A stretch of DNA of 64,000 nucleotides, from NCBI RefSeq assembly GCF_007859295.1, contig NZ_VOHB01000003.1:1-64000 (forward strand). Reading direction: 5' to 3'. The notes under the pieces were generated by a model. That model ran no database searches. It had not been told where the DNA came from and worked only from the letters and a program-made list of their open reading frames with translations. The first letter of the stretch is position 1. Every line of letters begins with the position of its first letter. The position numbers were made by a program, and so were the translations under genes. Shown in pieces: positions 17,795 through 27,126 of this stretch. The stretch is from Planococcus sp. CPCC 101016. GTDB lineage: Bacteria; Bacillota; Bacilli; Bacillales_A; Planococcaceae.

Positions 17795-19162
17795 TTATGT
17801 CAATTGGAACAATTTCCCTGGATTCAATAAATTATGCGGATCTAAGGTCTTTTTAAGCGCTTGCATAACTACTAAAGAATTGCCATGTTCAAGTGGCTGA
17901 TATTTCATTTTTCCGATTCCGACGCCATGTTCACCGGTGCAGGAACCACCGCGGGCCAGCGCATATTCAACAATATGCTGATTGAACTTTTCCGCTCTCG
18001 CCATTTCCTCGGCATCTTCAACATCAATCATCAGCAGCACGTGGTAATTGCCATCTCCGACATGGCCGACAATTCCACCAATCAACCCGTATTCCGGCAA
18101 TGCCTTTATTGCGCCTTCGATTCCACCAGCCAATTCAGAGATCGGAAGGCAGACATCTGTCACCATCAATTTTTTCCCTGGATTAGCCCGCATAGCTGCA
18201 TAGGCTAAATTGTGGCGTGCATCCCACAATAAGTTACGCGCAAGCGAATCCTGTTCAAATTTAAATTCCGAACAGCCGCTATCCAACAAAATCTCTTTAG
18301 CAAAATCAACATCCTGCATTAACCCTGCTTCGTTGCCGTGAAATTCAAGGAACAAAGTGGGCACTTCCGCATAATCTGTTTTGCTGTAGCTGTTTACCTG
18401 GGCAATCGATTGCGCATCAACCAGTTCGATGCGGGCGACTTGAATGCCGGCCGATAAAACGCCGACCACCGCTTCCACTGCCTGGTCGATGGTTTCAAAT
18501 GTAGCCCTTCCAGCTACAATCATTTCCGGAATTCCATAAACTTTTAAAGTCAGTTCAGTAAAAGCTCCCAATGTTCCTTCAGAGCCGACGAACAAACCGT
18601 TCAAATTATAGCCGGAAGATGATTTGACCGCTAAGCTTCCCGTATGAATAATTTCTCCATTCGCTAAAACCACTTCCATATCACGCACTTGGTCACGCAT
18701 GACGCCATAACGCACAGAAGTAGTGCCACTGGCATTGGTTGCTGCCATTCCGCCAAGCGTTGCGTCAGCTCCCGGATCCACCGAGAAAAACAAACCGTGT
18801 TTCTTCAATTCCTGATTCAGCTTGGAGCGGGTGACACCAGGCTGTACTTTGACTAAAAAGTCGCCAGGCATTACTTCAAGCACTTGGTCCATCAAGGAGA
18901 AATCGATGGAAATACCGCCGTTGTAAGGAATCACATGTCCTTCTAGACTGGTACCAAGACCAAAAGGAATAATAGGGACTTTGTGTTTTTCGGCGATTTT
19001 CATAATGCTGCTGACCTCTTCAGCGTTCAGTGGAAAAACAACTGCATCCGGAAAGGCAGGTTTGTGATAAGATTCATCCTTGCTGTGCTGATCCAGGACC
19101 ACCGGGTTTGTTGAATAACGATCAGTCGGCAGCAAGCTTGCTAGTTCATCAAAATAGCTCAT
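17795..19162 (-). CDS. FAD-linked 2-hydroxyacid oxidoreductase (GlcD / D-lactate dehydrogenase family)
   Basis: A 455-aa flavoprotein of the vanillyl-alcohol-oxidase superfamily. The N-terminal FAD-binding domain has PIIPFGLGTSLEGHV, DPGADATLGGMAATNASGTTSVRYG and VKSSSGYNLNGLFVGSEGTLG. The C-terminal domain has the metal-binding GHVGDGNYH and SCTGEHGVGIGK motifs. It oxidises a D-2-hydroxy acid (D-lactate, glycolate or similar) to the 2-oxo acid, passing electrons to a quinone or other carrier. Upstream of the TRAP genes on the same strand, with a 128-nt gap and no clear terminator, it is the first gene of the operon. Single-subunit form; no GlcE or GlcF partner is nearby. Confidence 0.87.
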   Translation of the reverse strand: MSYFDELASLLPTDRYSTNPVVLDQHSKDESYHKPAFPDAVVFPLNAEEVSSIMKIAEKHKVPIIPFGLGTSLEGHVIPYNGGISIDFSLMDQVLEVMPGDFLVKVQPGVTRSKLNQELKKHGLFFSVDPGADATLGGMAATNASGTTSVRYGVMRDQVRDMEVVLANGEIIHTGSLAVKSSSGYNLNGLFVGSEGTLGAFTELTLKVYGIPEMIVAGRATFETIDQAVEAVVGVLSAGIQVARIELVDAQSIAQVNSYSKTDYAEVPTLFLEFHGNEAGLMQDVDFAKEILLDSGCSEFKFEQDSLARNLLWDARHNLAYAAMRANPGKKLMVTDVCLPISELAGGIEGAIKALPEYGLIGGIVGHVGDGNYHVLLMIDVEDAEEMARAEKFNQHIVEYALARGGSCTGEHGVGIGKMKYQPLEHGNSLVVMQALKKTLDPHNLLNPGKLFQLT

Positions 19163-19286
19163 AGCAGCCTCCTTAATTTACGTAATATTCCGTCTTTTAT
19201 TAACAAAATGACTCAGTGGAGTTGAAAGAAATTCCACTGAATGTTGATGCTTAGAACTTTATTTAATAGTAAAAAGATACTTCTTC

Positions 19287-19325
19287 ACACCGCTTCCTCT
19301 TCATACATCAAGACGGAAGCGGTGT
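19287..19325 (-). terminator. Intrinsic terminator downstream of ilvD
   Basis: Perfect arms ACACCGCTTCC / GGAAGCGGTGT (19287-19297 with 19315-19325). It is about 50 nt after the ilvD stop and separates ilvD from the FAD oxidase gene. Confidence 0.75.
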
Positions 19326-19372
19326 AAAAAAAGAAGCTTTCTATCAATTCGACTTTTGCAGTACAAATTTGT

Positions 19373-21058
19373 TTAACGGTTTAAGTAATCGGTGACTGCC
19401 CCTTTAGAAGAACAGGACACGTTATGTGCATATTTGCCAAGCACACCTTTTTTGTGGAGCGGTGGAGCTACCCAGTTTTTGCGGCGTTCCTCCAATTCTT
19501 CTTCAGGAACATCCATGGAAATTTCCTGCAACTCAGAGTCTATGGTCACCATGTCGCCTTCCTGTAAAAAGGCAATTGGGCCACCAGCCTGTGCTTCCGG
19601 CGCAATATGTCCAACTACTAAACCGTGTGTACCGCCCGAAAAACGTCCATCTGTCAGCAATGCTACAGACGCGCCCATGCCTTTACCGACAAGGATTGCT
19701 GATACTGATAGCATCTCCGGCATTCCCGGACCACCTTTTGGTCCTACATAACGGATGACCAATACATCTCCGTCATTGATTTCATTCGCCATGACAGCTG
19801 CTGTCGCTTCTTTTTCATTATTGTAGACGCGAGCAGGTCCAGTGTGGCGTTTCACTTTCACGCCTGAGACTTTCGCCACTGCGCCGCTCGGTGAAAGGTT
19901 TCCTTTAAGGACAATAAGTGGACCATCTTTGCGTTTCGGATTATCGAAAGGCATGATGACTTTTTGCCCTTCCTGCAACGCCGGAGCTTCATTCAGGTTT
20001 TCTGCCACTGTTTTGCCCGTGACCGTCATGCAGTCGCCGTGCAGATAGCCAGCCTCCAGCAACATCTTCATAACAGCCTGAACGCCGCCGACACGGTGCA
20101 GATCCTGCATGACATATTTGCCGCTCGGCTTCAGATCAGCCAAATGCGGTACAGTTTTCTGTAAACGGTTAAAGTCGTCAATCGTCAAATCTACTTCTGC
20201 TGCATGGGCAATCGCCAATAAATGCAGAATGGCATTTGTCGATCCGCCAAGTGCCATGACAACTGTTATCGCATTCTCAAACGCTTCTTTCGTCATAATG
20301 TCTTTCGGATAGACGCCTAGTTCAAGTAAATTATGTACTGCCGCACCCGCTTTTTCACAGTCCGCCAGTTTTTCTGGAGATACTGCAGGGTTGGAAGAAC
20401 TTCCCGGCAAACTCATCCCCATCGCTTCAGCTGCCGACGCCATCGTGTTAGCTGTGTACATTCCACCGCATGAGCCCGCTCCCGGACAAGCGCCGCATTC
20501 GATATTGCGCAGCGTATCATCGTTGATGTCACCATTGTTATGCTGGCCGACACCTTCGAATACAGACACAATATCAATATCCTGGCCATTGTGACGGCCG
20601 GGAGCAATGGTTCCTCCATAAACGAAAACAGCCGGAACTTCAGAGTTAGCGATGGCAATCAAACATCCAGGTATGTTTTTGTCACAGCCGCCGATTGCCA
20701 CTAGGCCGTCCAGACTTTCTGCTCCTACAACCGTTTCAATCGAGTCCGCAATGACGTCCCGGCTTGAAAGAGAATATTTCATACCTTCGGTCCCCATTGA
20801 GATTCCGTCAGAAACGGTAATCGTATTGAAGATAAATGGCACGCCCCCAGCAGCTCTTGCCCCTTTTTTCGCACTAATTGCTAAGTCATCAATATGTATA
20901 TTACACGGCGTCACTTCACTCCAAGTACTGGCGACACCAATCATCGGTTTCTTAAAATCTTCATCGGTAACTCCTACTGAACGCAGCATGGCACGATTAG
21001 GTGCTTTCATCGCTCCTTCACTGAAAACCTTACTGTTAATTCGCAAATCTTTTTTCAT
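19373..21058 (-). CDS. ilvD: Dihydroxy-acid dehydratase
   Basis: Dehydrates 2,3-dihydroxy-isovalerate and -methylvalerate in valine/isoleucine synthesis. The 561-aa length fits IlvD. Iron-sulfur ligands are in [10 protein letters not shown] and [20 protein letters not shown], substrate/metal contacts in [20 protein letters not shown] and [13 protein letters not shown], and the C-terminal GAVTDYL is as in Bacillus IlvD. It is not with ilvBHC-leu genes but stands alone next to the acid-catabolism operon, so a role in dehydrating a sugar acid is possible, though the sequence looks like plain IlvD. RBS GGATAGGATAATT. Confidence 0.88.
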   Translation of the reverse strand: MKKDLRINSKVFSEGAMKAPNRAMLRSVGVTDEDFKKPMIGVASTWSEVTPCNIHIDDLAISAKKGARAAGGVPFIFNTITVSDGISMGTEGMKYSLSSRDVIADSIETVVGAESLDGLVAIGGCDKNIPGCLIAIANSEVPAVFVYGGTIAPGRHNGQDIDIVSVFEGVGQHNNGDINDDTLRNIECGACPGAGSCGGMYTANTMASAAEAMGMSLPGSSSNPAVSPEKLADCEKAGAAVHNLLELGVYPKDIMTKEAFENAITVVMALGGSTNAILHLLAIAHAAEVDLTIDDFNRLQKTVPHLADLKPSGKYVMQDLHRVGGVQAVMKMLLEAGYLHGDCMTVTGKTVAENLNEAPALQEGQKVIMPFDNPKRKDGPLIVLKGNLSPSGAVAKVSGVKVKRHTGPARVYNNEKEATAAVMANEINDGDVLVIRYVGPKGGPGMPEMLSVSAILVGKGMGASVALLTDGRFSGGTHGLVVGHIAPEAQAGGPIAFLQEGDMVTIDSELQEISMDVPEEELEERRKNWVAPPLHKKGVLGKYAHNVSCSSKGAVTDYLNR

Positions 21059-21204
21059 AATTATCCTATCCTTTCTTTTCTATATATTATAGAGCACATT
21101 TGTCAGAATTCAACGAATAAAAAAATAATATTTTATTATTTTTATAATCGTCAAACAACTTACACAATGTATACGGTTTCATGTAGTCATAGCTTTTTTC
21201 ATTC

Positions 21205-21233
21205 TTGCCGTATGCAATATATTTCTATATAAT
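21205..21233 (+). promoter_or_regulatory. Sigma-A promoter upstream of a leader terminator and the acetyltransferase gene
   Basis: Plus strand -35 TTGCCG (21205-21210), 17-nt spacer, -10 TATAAT (21228-21233). The start is expected near 21240, only about 15 nt before a strong hairpin terminator. Confidence 0.55.
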
Positions 21234-21255
21234 TACCTTGTCTACAATAACTTTT

Positions 21256-21281
21256 AGGACAGGAAGTAGCTGTCCTTTTTT
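21256..21281 (+). terminator. Leader terminator/attenuator upstream of the acetyltransferase gene
   Basis: Arms AGGACAG / CTGTCCT with a 7-nt loop and six T on the plus strand. No plus-strand gene lies upstream, so it would act on transcripts from the promoter at 21205. Confidence 0.65.
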
Positions 21282-21385
21282 CCAGTTATCCTGTTACATA
21301 CTATGAGGTTAACCGAATGAATTCTTTATTTATTTAATGAAGTAAGGAAACGCGCTTGGAATTTCGAGTAAAAGGAGATGGTCAT

Positions 21386-21895
21386 TTGTTGATTCGTGAA
21401 GCCAAAAAAAATGAGTTTTATTTATTGAAAGAGCAGCGCCTTTCTTCATATAAAACATATGAAGAAGAGCTCTCGGCACAGCACTGGGAACTGCTGAAAG
21501 CCAATCTGTCTTCCGATAATGACCAGCAGCCAGGAGTTGAAGTTTTTGTTGCAGAAATTAGTGGAGAGATTGCTGGCAGTGTCGCATTGTTTCCCGCTGA
21601 GTCCACAGCTTACGAATGGGATTCCGAGACGATTGATTATCCAGAAATCCGTTTATTGGCGGTCAGTACAGATTTCCGTTCCCGTGGAATCGGTAAAGCG
21701 TTGGTTGAACATTGCATCGATATTTCCAAAATTCGCAAACAAAAATTCATCGGACTCCATACGGGAAGCTTCATGAGAAACGCCATCGCCCTTTACGAAA
21801 AGATGGGCTTTGAGCAAGTTGTTTCACTCGACCATACACCGCTGGATGACGGCATTGTTGTCAAAGCATTTCGACTAGACATTCAAAAACAGTAA
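21386..21895 (+). CDS. GNAT-family N-acetyltransferase
   Basis: About 169 aa with the GNAT fold: the acetyl-CoA motif appears as LLAVSTDFRSRGIGKALVEHCI (R/QxxGxG/A form) and the C-terminal NAIALYEKMGFEQV as motif B. Substrate unknown; such proteins acetylate small amines, antibiotics or protein N termini. The open frame extends up to 21356, but the SD AAAGGAG lies inside it and is spaced 8 nt from a TTG at 21386, which is taken as the start (MLIREAKKN). It stands alone between divergent ilvD and a downstream terminator. It has its own promoter with a terminator in the leader. Confidence 0.82.
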   Translation: MLIREAKKNEFYLLKEQRLSSYKTYEEELSAQHWELLKANLSSDNDQQPGVEVFVAEISGEIAGSVALFPAESTAYEWDSETIDYPEIRLLAVSTDFRSRGIGKALVEHCIDISKIRKQKFIGLHTGSFMRNAIALYEKMGFEQVVSLDHTPLDDGIVVKAFRLDIQKQ

Positions 21896-21931
21896 AAAGG
21901 TTCCGTCAAATTTTGACGGAACCTTTTTTTA
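21896..21931. terminator. Terminator of the acetyltransferase gene
   Basis: AAGGTTCCGTCAAA pairs with TTTTGACGGAACCTT, followed by seven T on the plus strand, starting at the stop codon. The A-run on the other side makes it possibly bidirectional. Confidence 0.88.
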
Positions 21932-22065
21932 AAAGATTCTTTTTAAGCATTTCTTCTATCGAGGAAAGGTTGATAGTTGAATTTTAAGAACGTGTTATTG
22001 AATTATGTGCGCTCCTGTCTTCACTTCTTCATAAGATTTCCCTTTCACTTTCTCCGAAGATTTTT

Positions 22066-23508
22066 CTACTGACTAGACAGTTTAAAGCAAACAACTTTCG
22101 GCTCTGTCATTTCTTGAATGGAGAATTTGATGCCTTCACGACCTAACCCTGAATTTTTAACCCCGCCAAATGGCATCGCATCGATACGATAGTCACTGCT
22201 GTCGTTGATCATAATGCCGCCTACATCTAATTTAGCGATCGCTTTATGTGCAAAATCAATATTTTTTGTAAAGATTCCTGCCTGCAGTCCATAATTGACG
22301 TTATTTGATAACGCAATGGCTTCGTCAAGATCTGTTACTGGATAAAGCAAGACGACTGGCCCGAAAACCTCTTCTTGCGCAATCGTGCAATTATCCGGGA
22401 CATCCGTCAGCACGGTTGGCGAGTAGAAGGCACCGTTGCGCTCCCCTCCTGTTAGGACTGCTGCACCCTGATCAATCGCTTCGTCGACCAGCTTTTCAAC
22501 GCGTATCGCTTCTTTTTCAGTAATCAACGGTCCCATATCCGTCAGTTCGGATTGCTTGTCACCCAAAATATATCCTTCTGCGCGCTCCACAAATTGGACT
22601 TTGAATGATTCGAAAATACTTTTCTGGATATAAATCCTCTGAACGCTCAGACAATTTTGTCCAGCTGCCGAGAAAGCACCTGATACGCTTGAACCCACAG
22701 CATCTTCTATATCTGCATCTTCCAGAATGATGACCGGTGAATTTGATCCAAGCTCCATGCTGACTTTCTTCAATCCTGCTTTCCGTGAAATTTCTTCACC
22801 CGCTTCCAGTCCCCCAGTAAAAGTGATCATTCGGACAGCAGGATGCGTCACAAGTACATCACCGATTTCGCTGCCCCGTCCTGTAATTACGGACAGGACC
22901 TTAGCTGGCAAGTCAGCAAACGAAAAGGCTTCTGCCAAAAGCAATGCGCTAAGCGGCGTGACGGTTGCCGGTTTAACGATGATGGCATTGCCTGACGCAA
23001 TGGCTGGACCAATCTTATGGGCAACCAAATTGAGTGGGTCATTGAAAGGTGTGATTGCTCCAATAATGCCAATTGGAAAGCGATAGAAATAGCCGATGCG
23101 ATTTTCATTTCCGGGTGACTGGTCGAAAGGAATTGTTTCACCGTTAATCCTTCTTGCTTCTTCTGCGCTGATGCGCAGGGTTTGAATAGCACGCCCTACT
23201 TCTTTTGTTGCTTCACGAATTGTTTTGCTGCTTTCCAAGGCAATTGTTCGGGCATACTTTTCTCTGTGCTTTTCAATATACTCAGCGGCGTCATTGATCA
23301 CTTTTATACGCTGGTGAACTGGCATGGCGGCTGCAATTTCCGCTCCTTCTTTTGCTTCTTCTATACAATTGAGCATATCTTTTGCTGTAGCAGAAGGGAC
23401 TGAATCAATGATGCTGTTGTCTTGGGGATTACGAACATCGATAATCCGATCACTGTTTATCCACTTTCCCGCCAGAAACATTTTTTGGCCTGCAAGATGA
23501 GTAGTCAT
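22066..23508 (-). CDS. Aldehyde dehydrogenase in the ectoine cluster (candidate aspartate-semialdehyde dehydrogenase, DoeC role)
   Basis: Aldehyde dehydrogenase of 480 aa: PIGIIGAITPFNDPLNLVAHK near 146, Glu252 in MELGSNSPVI as general base, Cys286 in AAGQNCLSVQR as nucleophile and EEVFGPV near 377. The FNDPLN and MELGSN signatures are those of lactaldehyde/GapN-like and ectoine-pathway (DoeC) aldehyde dehydrogenases rather than betaine-aldehyde dehydrogenases. It is the last gene of the cluster headed by ectoine hydrolase. In the known pathway DoeC oxidises aspartate 4-semialdehyde to aspartate, and this protein is the obvious candidate (inference from context). Confidence 0.83.
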   Translation of the reverse strand: MTTHLAGQKMFLAGKWINSDRIIDVRNPQDNSIIDSVPSATAKDMLNCIEEAKEGAEIAAAMPVHQRIKVINDAAEYIEKHREKYARTIALESSKTIREATKEVGRAIQTLRISAEEARRINGETIPFDQSPGNENRIGYFYRFPIGIIGAITPFNDPLNLVAHKIGPAIASGNAIIVKPATVTPLSALLLAEAFSFADLPAKVLSVITGRGSEIGDVLVTHPAVRMITFTGGLEAGEEISRKAGLKKVSMELGSNSPVIILEDADIEDAVGSSVSGAFSAAGQNCLSVQRIYIQKSIFESFKVQFVERAEGYILGDKQSELTDMGPLITEKEAIRVEKLVDEAIDQGAAVLTGGERNGAFYSPTVLTDVPDNCTIAQEEVFGPVVLLYPVTDLDEAIALSNNVNYGLQAGIFTKNIDFAHKAIAKLDVGGIMINDSSDYRIDAMPFGGVKNSGLGREGIKFSIQEMTEPKVVCFKLSSQ

Positions 23509-23527
23509 CCTATTACCCCCTATTTCT

Positions 23528-24583
23528 TCATAGTTTGACCGGGTGCTTTTCCCGGGCGATTGTAATCAGGTCAATCAATAGCGAAAAACCTGTCTCTACC
23601 TTACCGGCTCCAGCTCCGCTTAATGTTACAGAGCCCAGCAGATCGGTCTCATAAGTAATTGCATTGGTTGCACCACTAATAGATGCCAATGAATCAGTCA
23701 AATCCACCTTCTCTGGTGCAATCGAAGCGACCACTCCAGCAACTTCTTTACGCGCTTTTGCTACGAGCTTCCAGCGCTTTCCTTCTTTTTTGGCTTCTTC
23801 AATATCCGCTAATGTAATACTTGAAATGCCTTTGCAGGAAACTTCTTCAACGGTCAAGGGAGCCTTCATGACATAGTTCGATAGAATAACAATTTTATAG
23901 CGTGCATCATAACCTTCCACATCACTGGTCGGATCCGCTTCTGCATAGCCCAAAGCCTGGGCTTCCATCAAAGCTTCTTCATAACTGACGCCATCTGTCT
24001 CCATTTTTGTCAAAATATAATTTGTAGTGCCATTCAGAATCCCACGCACCTCGGTTATGTCATTTCCGGCGAGTGTCGCAATTGGCATTCGTAGTGCCGG
24101 CGTTCCGCTCATCACTGTGCCTTCAAATCCCCACGATACTCCATGGCTGTCGGCAATTTCCGACAACTCCTTATATGCCAAAGCGACGGGCCCTTTGTTT
24201 GTCATTACTACATTTTTCCCATTTTCAAATGCTGTTTTGCAATGATCGATTGCCGGTTGTCCTGTTTTCACATCCGTATAGGACACTTCGATGATGGTGT
24301 CGGCATTCGACTCGCGAATGGTCATCAAGCTGTCCCAGCCTTTGATCAGTCCAGCAGTTTGAGGATAGTCCTCCACATTGCCGGTTTCTTTCAGCGTTTT
24401 TAAGACCAGTTCGATATCAAGACCATCTGGCTGATATATCGATCCTTTCATCAAATCAGAGATTGCCACGATTTTTGCTTCAAACTCTTCCTCTTGCTTC
24501 AAGGCTTCTTTTTTTTCGAGAAGGATTTCAGCTAAGCCTTGGCCGACCACGCCAAATCCTATAAACGCCAATTTGTGGACCAT
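23528..24583 (-). CDS. Homoserine dehydrogenase-like protein without ACT domain
   Basis: A 351-aa NAD(P)-dependent oxidoreductase. GFGVVGQG at residues 9-16 binds the nucleotide, NKGPVA and GTVMSGTPALRMP line the active site, NGTTNYILTKM and AEADPTSDVEGYDARYK carry the catalytic Asp and Lys of homoserine dehydrogenase. The regulatory ACT domain of the biosynthetic enzyme (about 80 aa) is absent. It lies 19 nt from the aldehyde dehydrogenase gene in the ectoine cluster, so reversible reduction of aspartate semialdehyde to homoserine as part of ectoine breakdown is an attractive but untested reading. A biosynthetic role is less likely: thrC and thrB are not adjacent. Confidence 0.85.
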   Translation of the reverse strand: MVHKLAFIGFGVVGQGLAEILLEKKEALKQEEEFEAKIVAISDLMKGSIYQPDGLDIELVLKTLKETGNVEDYPQTAGLIKGWDSLMTIRESNADTIIEVSYTDVKTGQPAIDHCKTAFENGKNVVMTNKGPVALAYKELSEIADSHGVSWGFEGTVMSGTPALRMPIATLAGNDITEVRGILNGTTNYILTKMETDGVSYEEALMEAQALGYAEADPTSDVEGYDARYKIVILSNYVMKAPLTVEEVSCKGISSITLADIEEAKKEGKRWKLVAKARKEVAGVVASIAPEKVDLTDSLASISGATNAITYETDLLGSVTLSGAGAGKVETGFSLLIDLITIAREKHPVKL

Positions 24584-24671
24584 GGTTTACACCTCTATCT
24601 TTTTAGTTTCAACTACGTTCATATCCTCCTGTAAAGAACAGCTGCTCCAAGCAGCCAAGCTTTATTTATTG

Positions 24672-25880
24672 TCAGCCGAATTTTTTACCTGTTAAAAAAT
24701 TGAGTGCTGTTTGTGCAAGAATCGCAGTTCCTATTGGCAGGCAGCTTTCATCGATATCAAAAATTGGTGTGTGGAGGTCCCGTTGGTTTCCATCAGGAAA
24801 AGCACTTCCCAAGAAAAACATAGATCCTGGCAGCTTTTGTGTGACATAGCCAAAATCTTCTCCACCCATGCCAAATGGTTTTTTTGTGATCCTTAAATCT
24901 GGATATGTTTCGCTCATTGCTTTTAAGAATTTTTCATTGATTGCTTGGCTATTAACCAACGCAGGCTCGCCTCTTTGAATTTCCAAAGAATATTCGCCAT
25001 CCAGATCTTTTGCAATTGAAAATGCTCTTTTAAGTTCAGCCGATAATAACTCACGGATTTCAGATGAATAACTGCGCATCGTCCCTTCAATCTTCACTTC
25101 TGTCGGAATGATATTGCTTGCTGTTCCAGCATGGATCTGACCTACGCTGACAACGGCTGCTTCTAATGCCGGCACTTTACGTGAAACAATTCCATGCAAT
25201 GCCTGTAAAACCGGACCCAGCATCCAGGTCGGATCTGTTCCAAGTTCTGGATAAGCACCATGTCCGCCAGTTCCCATAATTTTCGCACGAAAAACGTCGA
25301 CATTTGCCATGCTGCATCCGTCATTGACTTGAACTTCTCCGACAGGGAGCCATGGACACATATGAACTGCAATAGCTGCATCTACTCCTTCGTATACGCC
25401 AGCTTGGATCAGATAAGGGGATCCTGACATTCCCCTTTCATCTATACACTCTTCCGCTGGTTGAAAGATGAATTTAACGGTTCCTCTGATGTCCATTTTT
25501 TTAAACTGCTCGGCCAGAATTTCAGCCGTTCCTAATACAATCGCAGGATGGGCATCATGGCCACAGGCATGCATAATGCCCTTATTTTGTGAGCGGTACT
25601 CGGTTTCATTTTCTTCTTCAATCGGCAGTGCATCGATATCTGCTCTGATTGCGATTGTCATTCCTTCCCCCGCAGTTAAGGTCCCCACTACGCTCGTGTC
25701 TAGTCCGATTCCTATATCCACTTCTATCCCATCGATTTCTTGTAAAATACCTGCAATGTATTGTGCGGTTCCGAATTCTTGGAAACTGAGCTCTGGATAT
25801 CGGTGAAACGTGCGCCGCCATTCAACCAATTTTGCTGTCATAGAATTGGCTTGTTCCACAATAAGATGCTGTTCCGGCAT
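24672..25880 (-). CDS. M20-family amidohydrolase (candidate N-acetyl-diaminobutyrate deacetylase)
   Basis: A 402-aa zinc-type amidohydrolase of the N-acyl amino acid / hippurate hydrolase (M20D) group. Metal ligands are in MHACGHDAHPAI and QPAEECIDERG, and HGAYPE and the C-terminal GGEDFGYVTQK are also conserved. In the ectoine pathway the product of ectoine hydrolase, N-acetyl-2,4-diaminobutyrate, is normally deacetylated by DoeB, which belongs to another family (aspartoacylase-like) and is not present here. This enzyme is well placed to replace it. That assignment rests on context; the family itself is certain. Confidence 0.85.
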   Translation of the reverse strand: MPEQHLIVEQANSMTAKLVEWRRTFHRYPELSFQEFGTAQYIAGILQEIDGIEVDIGIGLDTSVVGTLTAGEGMTIAIRADIDALPIEEENETEYRSQNKGIMHACGHDAHPAIVLGTAEILAEQFKKMDIRGTVKFIFQPAEECIDERGMSGSPYLIQAGVYEGVDAAIAVHMCPWLPVGEVQVNDGCSMANVDVFRAKIMGTGGHGAYPELGTDPTWMLGPVLQALHGIVSRKVPALEAAVVSVGQIHAGTASNIIPTEVKIEGTMRSYSSEIRELLSAELKRAFSIAKDLDGEYSLEIQRGEPALVNSQAINEKFLKAMSETYPDLRITKKPFGMGGEDFGYVTQKLPGSMFFLGSAFPDGNQRDLHTPIFDIDESCLPIGTAILAQTALNFLTGKKFG

Positions 25881-25904
25881 TTTCCATGCACCTCAAATCT
25901 GAAT

Positions 25905-27104
25905 TTAAACTTTCAAAGCGATTTCCACATGATTAAATGCTTGCTCAAAATCTGCAATGATGTCTTCGATGTTCTCGATGCCGCAAGACACACGGATCAG
26001 CCCTTCCGGAATCCCCATTGCCGCACGTTCTTCAGGTGTACATTCCACATGGCTCGTCGTGCGTGCTGGCCCCACAGTTGTTTCCACTGCGCCTAAGTTT
26101 GCTGCGCGGTGGGCATACTGCAATTTTGGAAGAAGATCCCGCACTGTATCAACGCCGCCTTTGACCGCAAAACTTAGCATGCCACCGAAATCTTTCATCT
26201 GTTTTTTGGCGATATCGTGATTAGGATGGGTTTCGAGTCCTGGATAGAAAACGTCCTCGACCAATTCTTTTGTTTGCAGGTATTTTGCTAGCTCCATCGC
26301 ATTTTTACATTGCTCACGAACACGGAGGTGAAGTGTTTTCATGCCGCGCAAAGTTAAGTAAGCTGCCATTGGGTCCATTGTAGCGCCGTTGATTTCGCGA
26401 TAATGATAAACTTGCTCCACCAGTTCATGTGAACCGACCAAGACACCGCCCAGTGCATCTGCATGACCGCCGAGAAATTTTGTCGCGCTGTGGATAACCA
26501 AATCCACGCCAAGTTCAAGCGGGTTTTGGTTAATCGGTGTTCCAAATGTATTATCGATAATAACAAGAGCCCCTACTTCATGCCCCGCTTTCGCCATCCG
26601 TTCAATATCAGTGATTTTGACGGTAGGATTTGTCGGTGTCTCCAGATAAAGGATTTTGCAGCCTTTCGCGACTTCCGCTTCAATTGATTCGTGGTTGCCG
26701 GTTTCAGCCAAAGCCACTTCGATATTCTGGCGCGGAAGAAATTCTGTAAAAATCTTATTGGTGCCGCCGTATGTATCTTTAACAGATACAATACGATCAC
26801 CAGGCAGTAAGAATGTCGCTAATGTATTGCTGATAGCGGCCATGCCTGTAGAAAAGCTGGTTGCTGATTCGGCGCCTTCCAGAATCTTCACTTTATCTTC
26901 GAATGCTTGTACAGTCGGGTTCGTATTGCGTCCGTAAATATGGCCTTTTTTCTTTCCGATTGCTACGTCATACCATTCGTCCATATCGTCATACGTATAG
27001 GCCACACTTAATACGACGGGTACTTGAGTTGCTCCATGAGCCAAGTATTCTTTTTCTCCCGCCCATACCGCTTTTGTTCCTGCTTGAATATCTTTTTTTG
27101 TCAT
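25905..27104 (-). CDS. Cystathionine gamma-synthase family PLP enzyme in the ectoine cluster
   Basis: Fold-type I PLP enzyme of 399 aa: Tyr57/Arg59 in YGRNTNPTVQAFE contact the cofactor phosphate, Asp184 in VIIDNTFGTP pairs with the pyridine nitrogen, and Lys209 in SATKFLGGHADALGG is the Schiff-base lysine. The C terminus has VECTPEERAAMGIPEGLIRVSCGIENIEDI. Members catalyse gamma-replacement or elimination on homoserine esters, cystathionine or methionine. No met genes are adjacent. Its place between the M20 hydrolase and the ectoine hydrolase suggests action on diaminobutyrate or a derived C4 amino acid. No transaminase of the DoeD type is present in the cluster. Confidence 0.85.
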   Translation of the reverse strand: MTKKDIQAGTKAVWAGEKEYLAHGATQVPVVLSVAYTYDDMDEWYDVAIGKKKGHIYGRNTNPTVQAFEDKVKILEGAESATSFSTGMAAISNTLATFLLPGDRIVSVKDTYGGTNKIFTEFLPRQNIEVALAETGNHESIEAEVAKGCKILYLETPTNPTVKITDIERMAKAGHEVGALVIIDNTFGTPINQNPLELGVDLVIHSATKFLGGHADALGGVLVGSHELVEQVYHYREINGATMDPMAAYLTLRGMKTLHLRVREQCKNAMELAKYLQTKELVEDVFYPGLETHPNHDIAKKQMKDFGGMLSFAVKGGVDTVRDLLPKLQYAHRAANLGAVETTVGPARTTSHVECTPEERAAMGIPEGLIRVSCGIENIEDIIADFEQAFNHVEIALKV

Positions 27105-27126
27105 ATGACCACTCCTCTTAGTTTTC

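Noticed and set aside
19373-21058. Sugar-acid dehydratase rather than IlvD
   Set aside because: Length, cysteine motifs and C terminus fit IlvD; the neighbouring catabolic operon alone is not enough to change the call.
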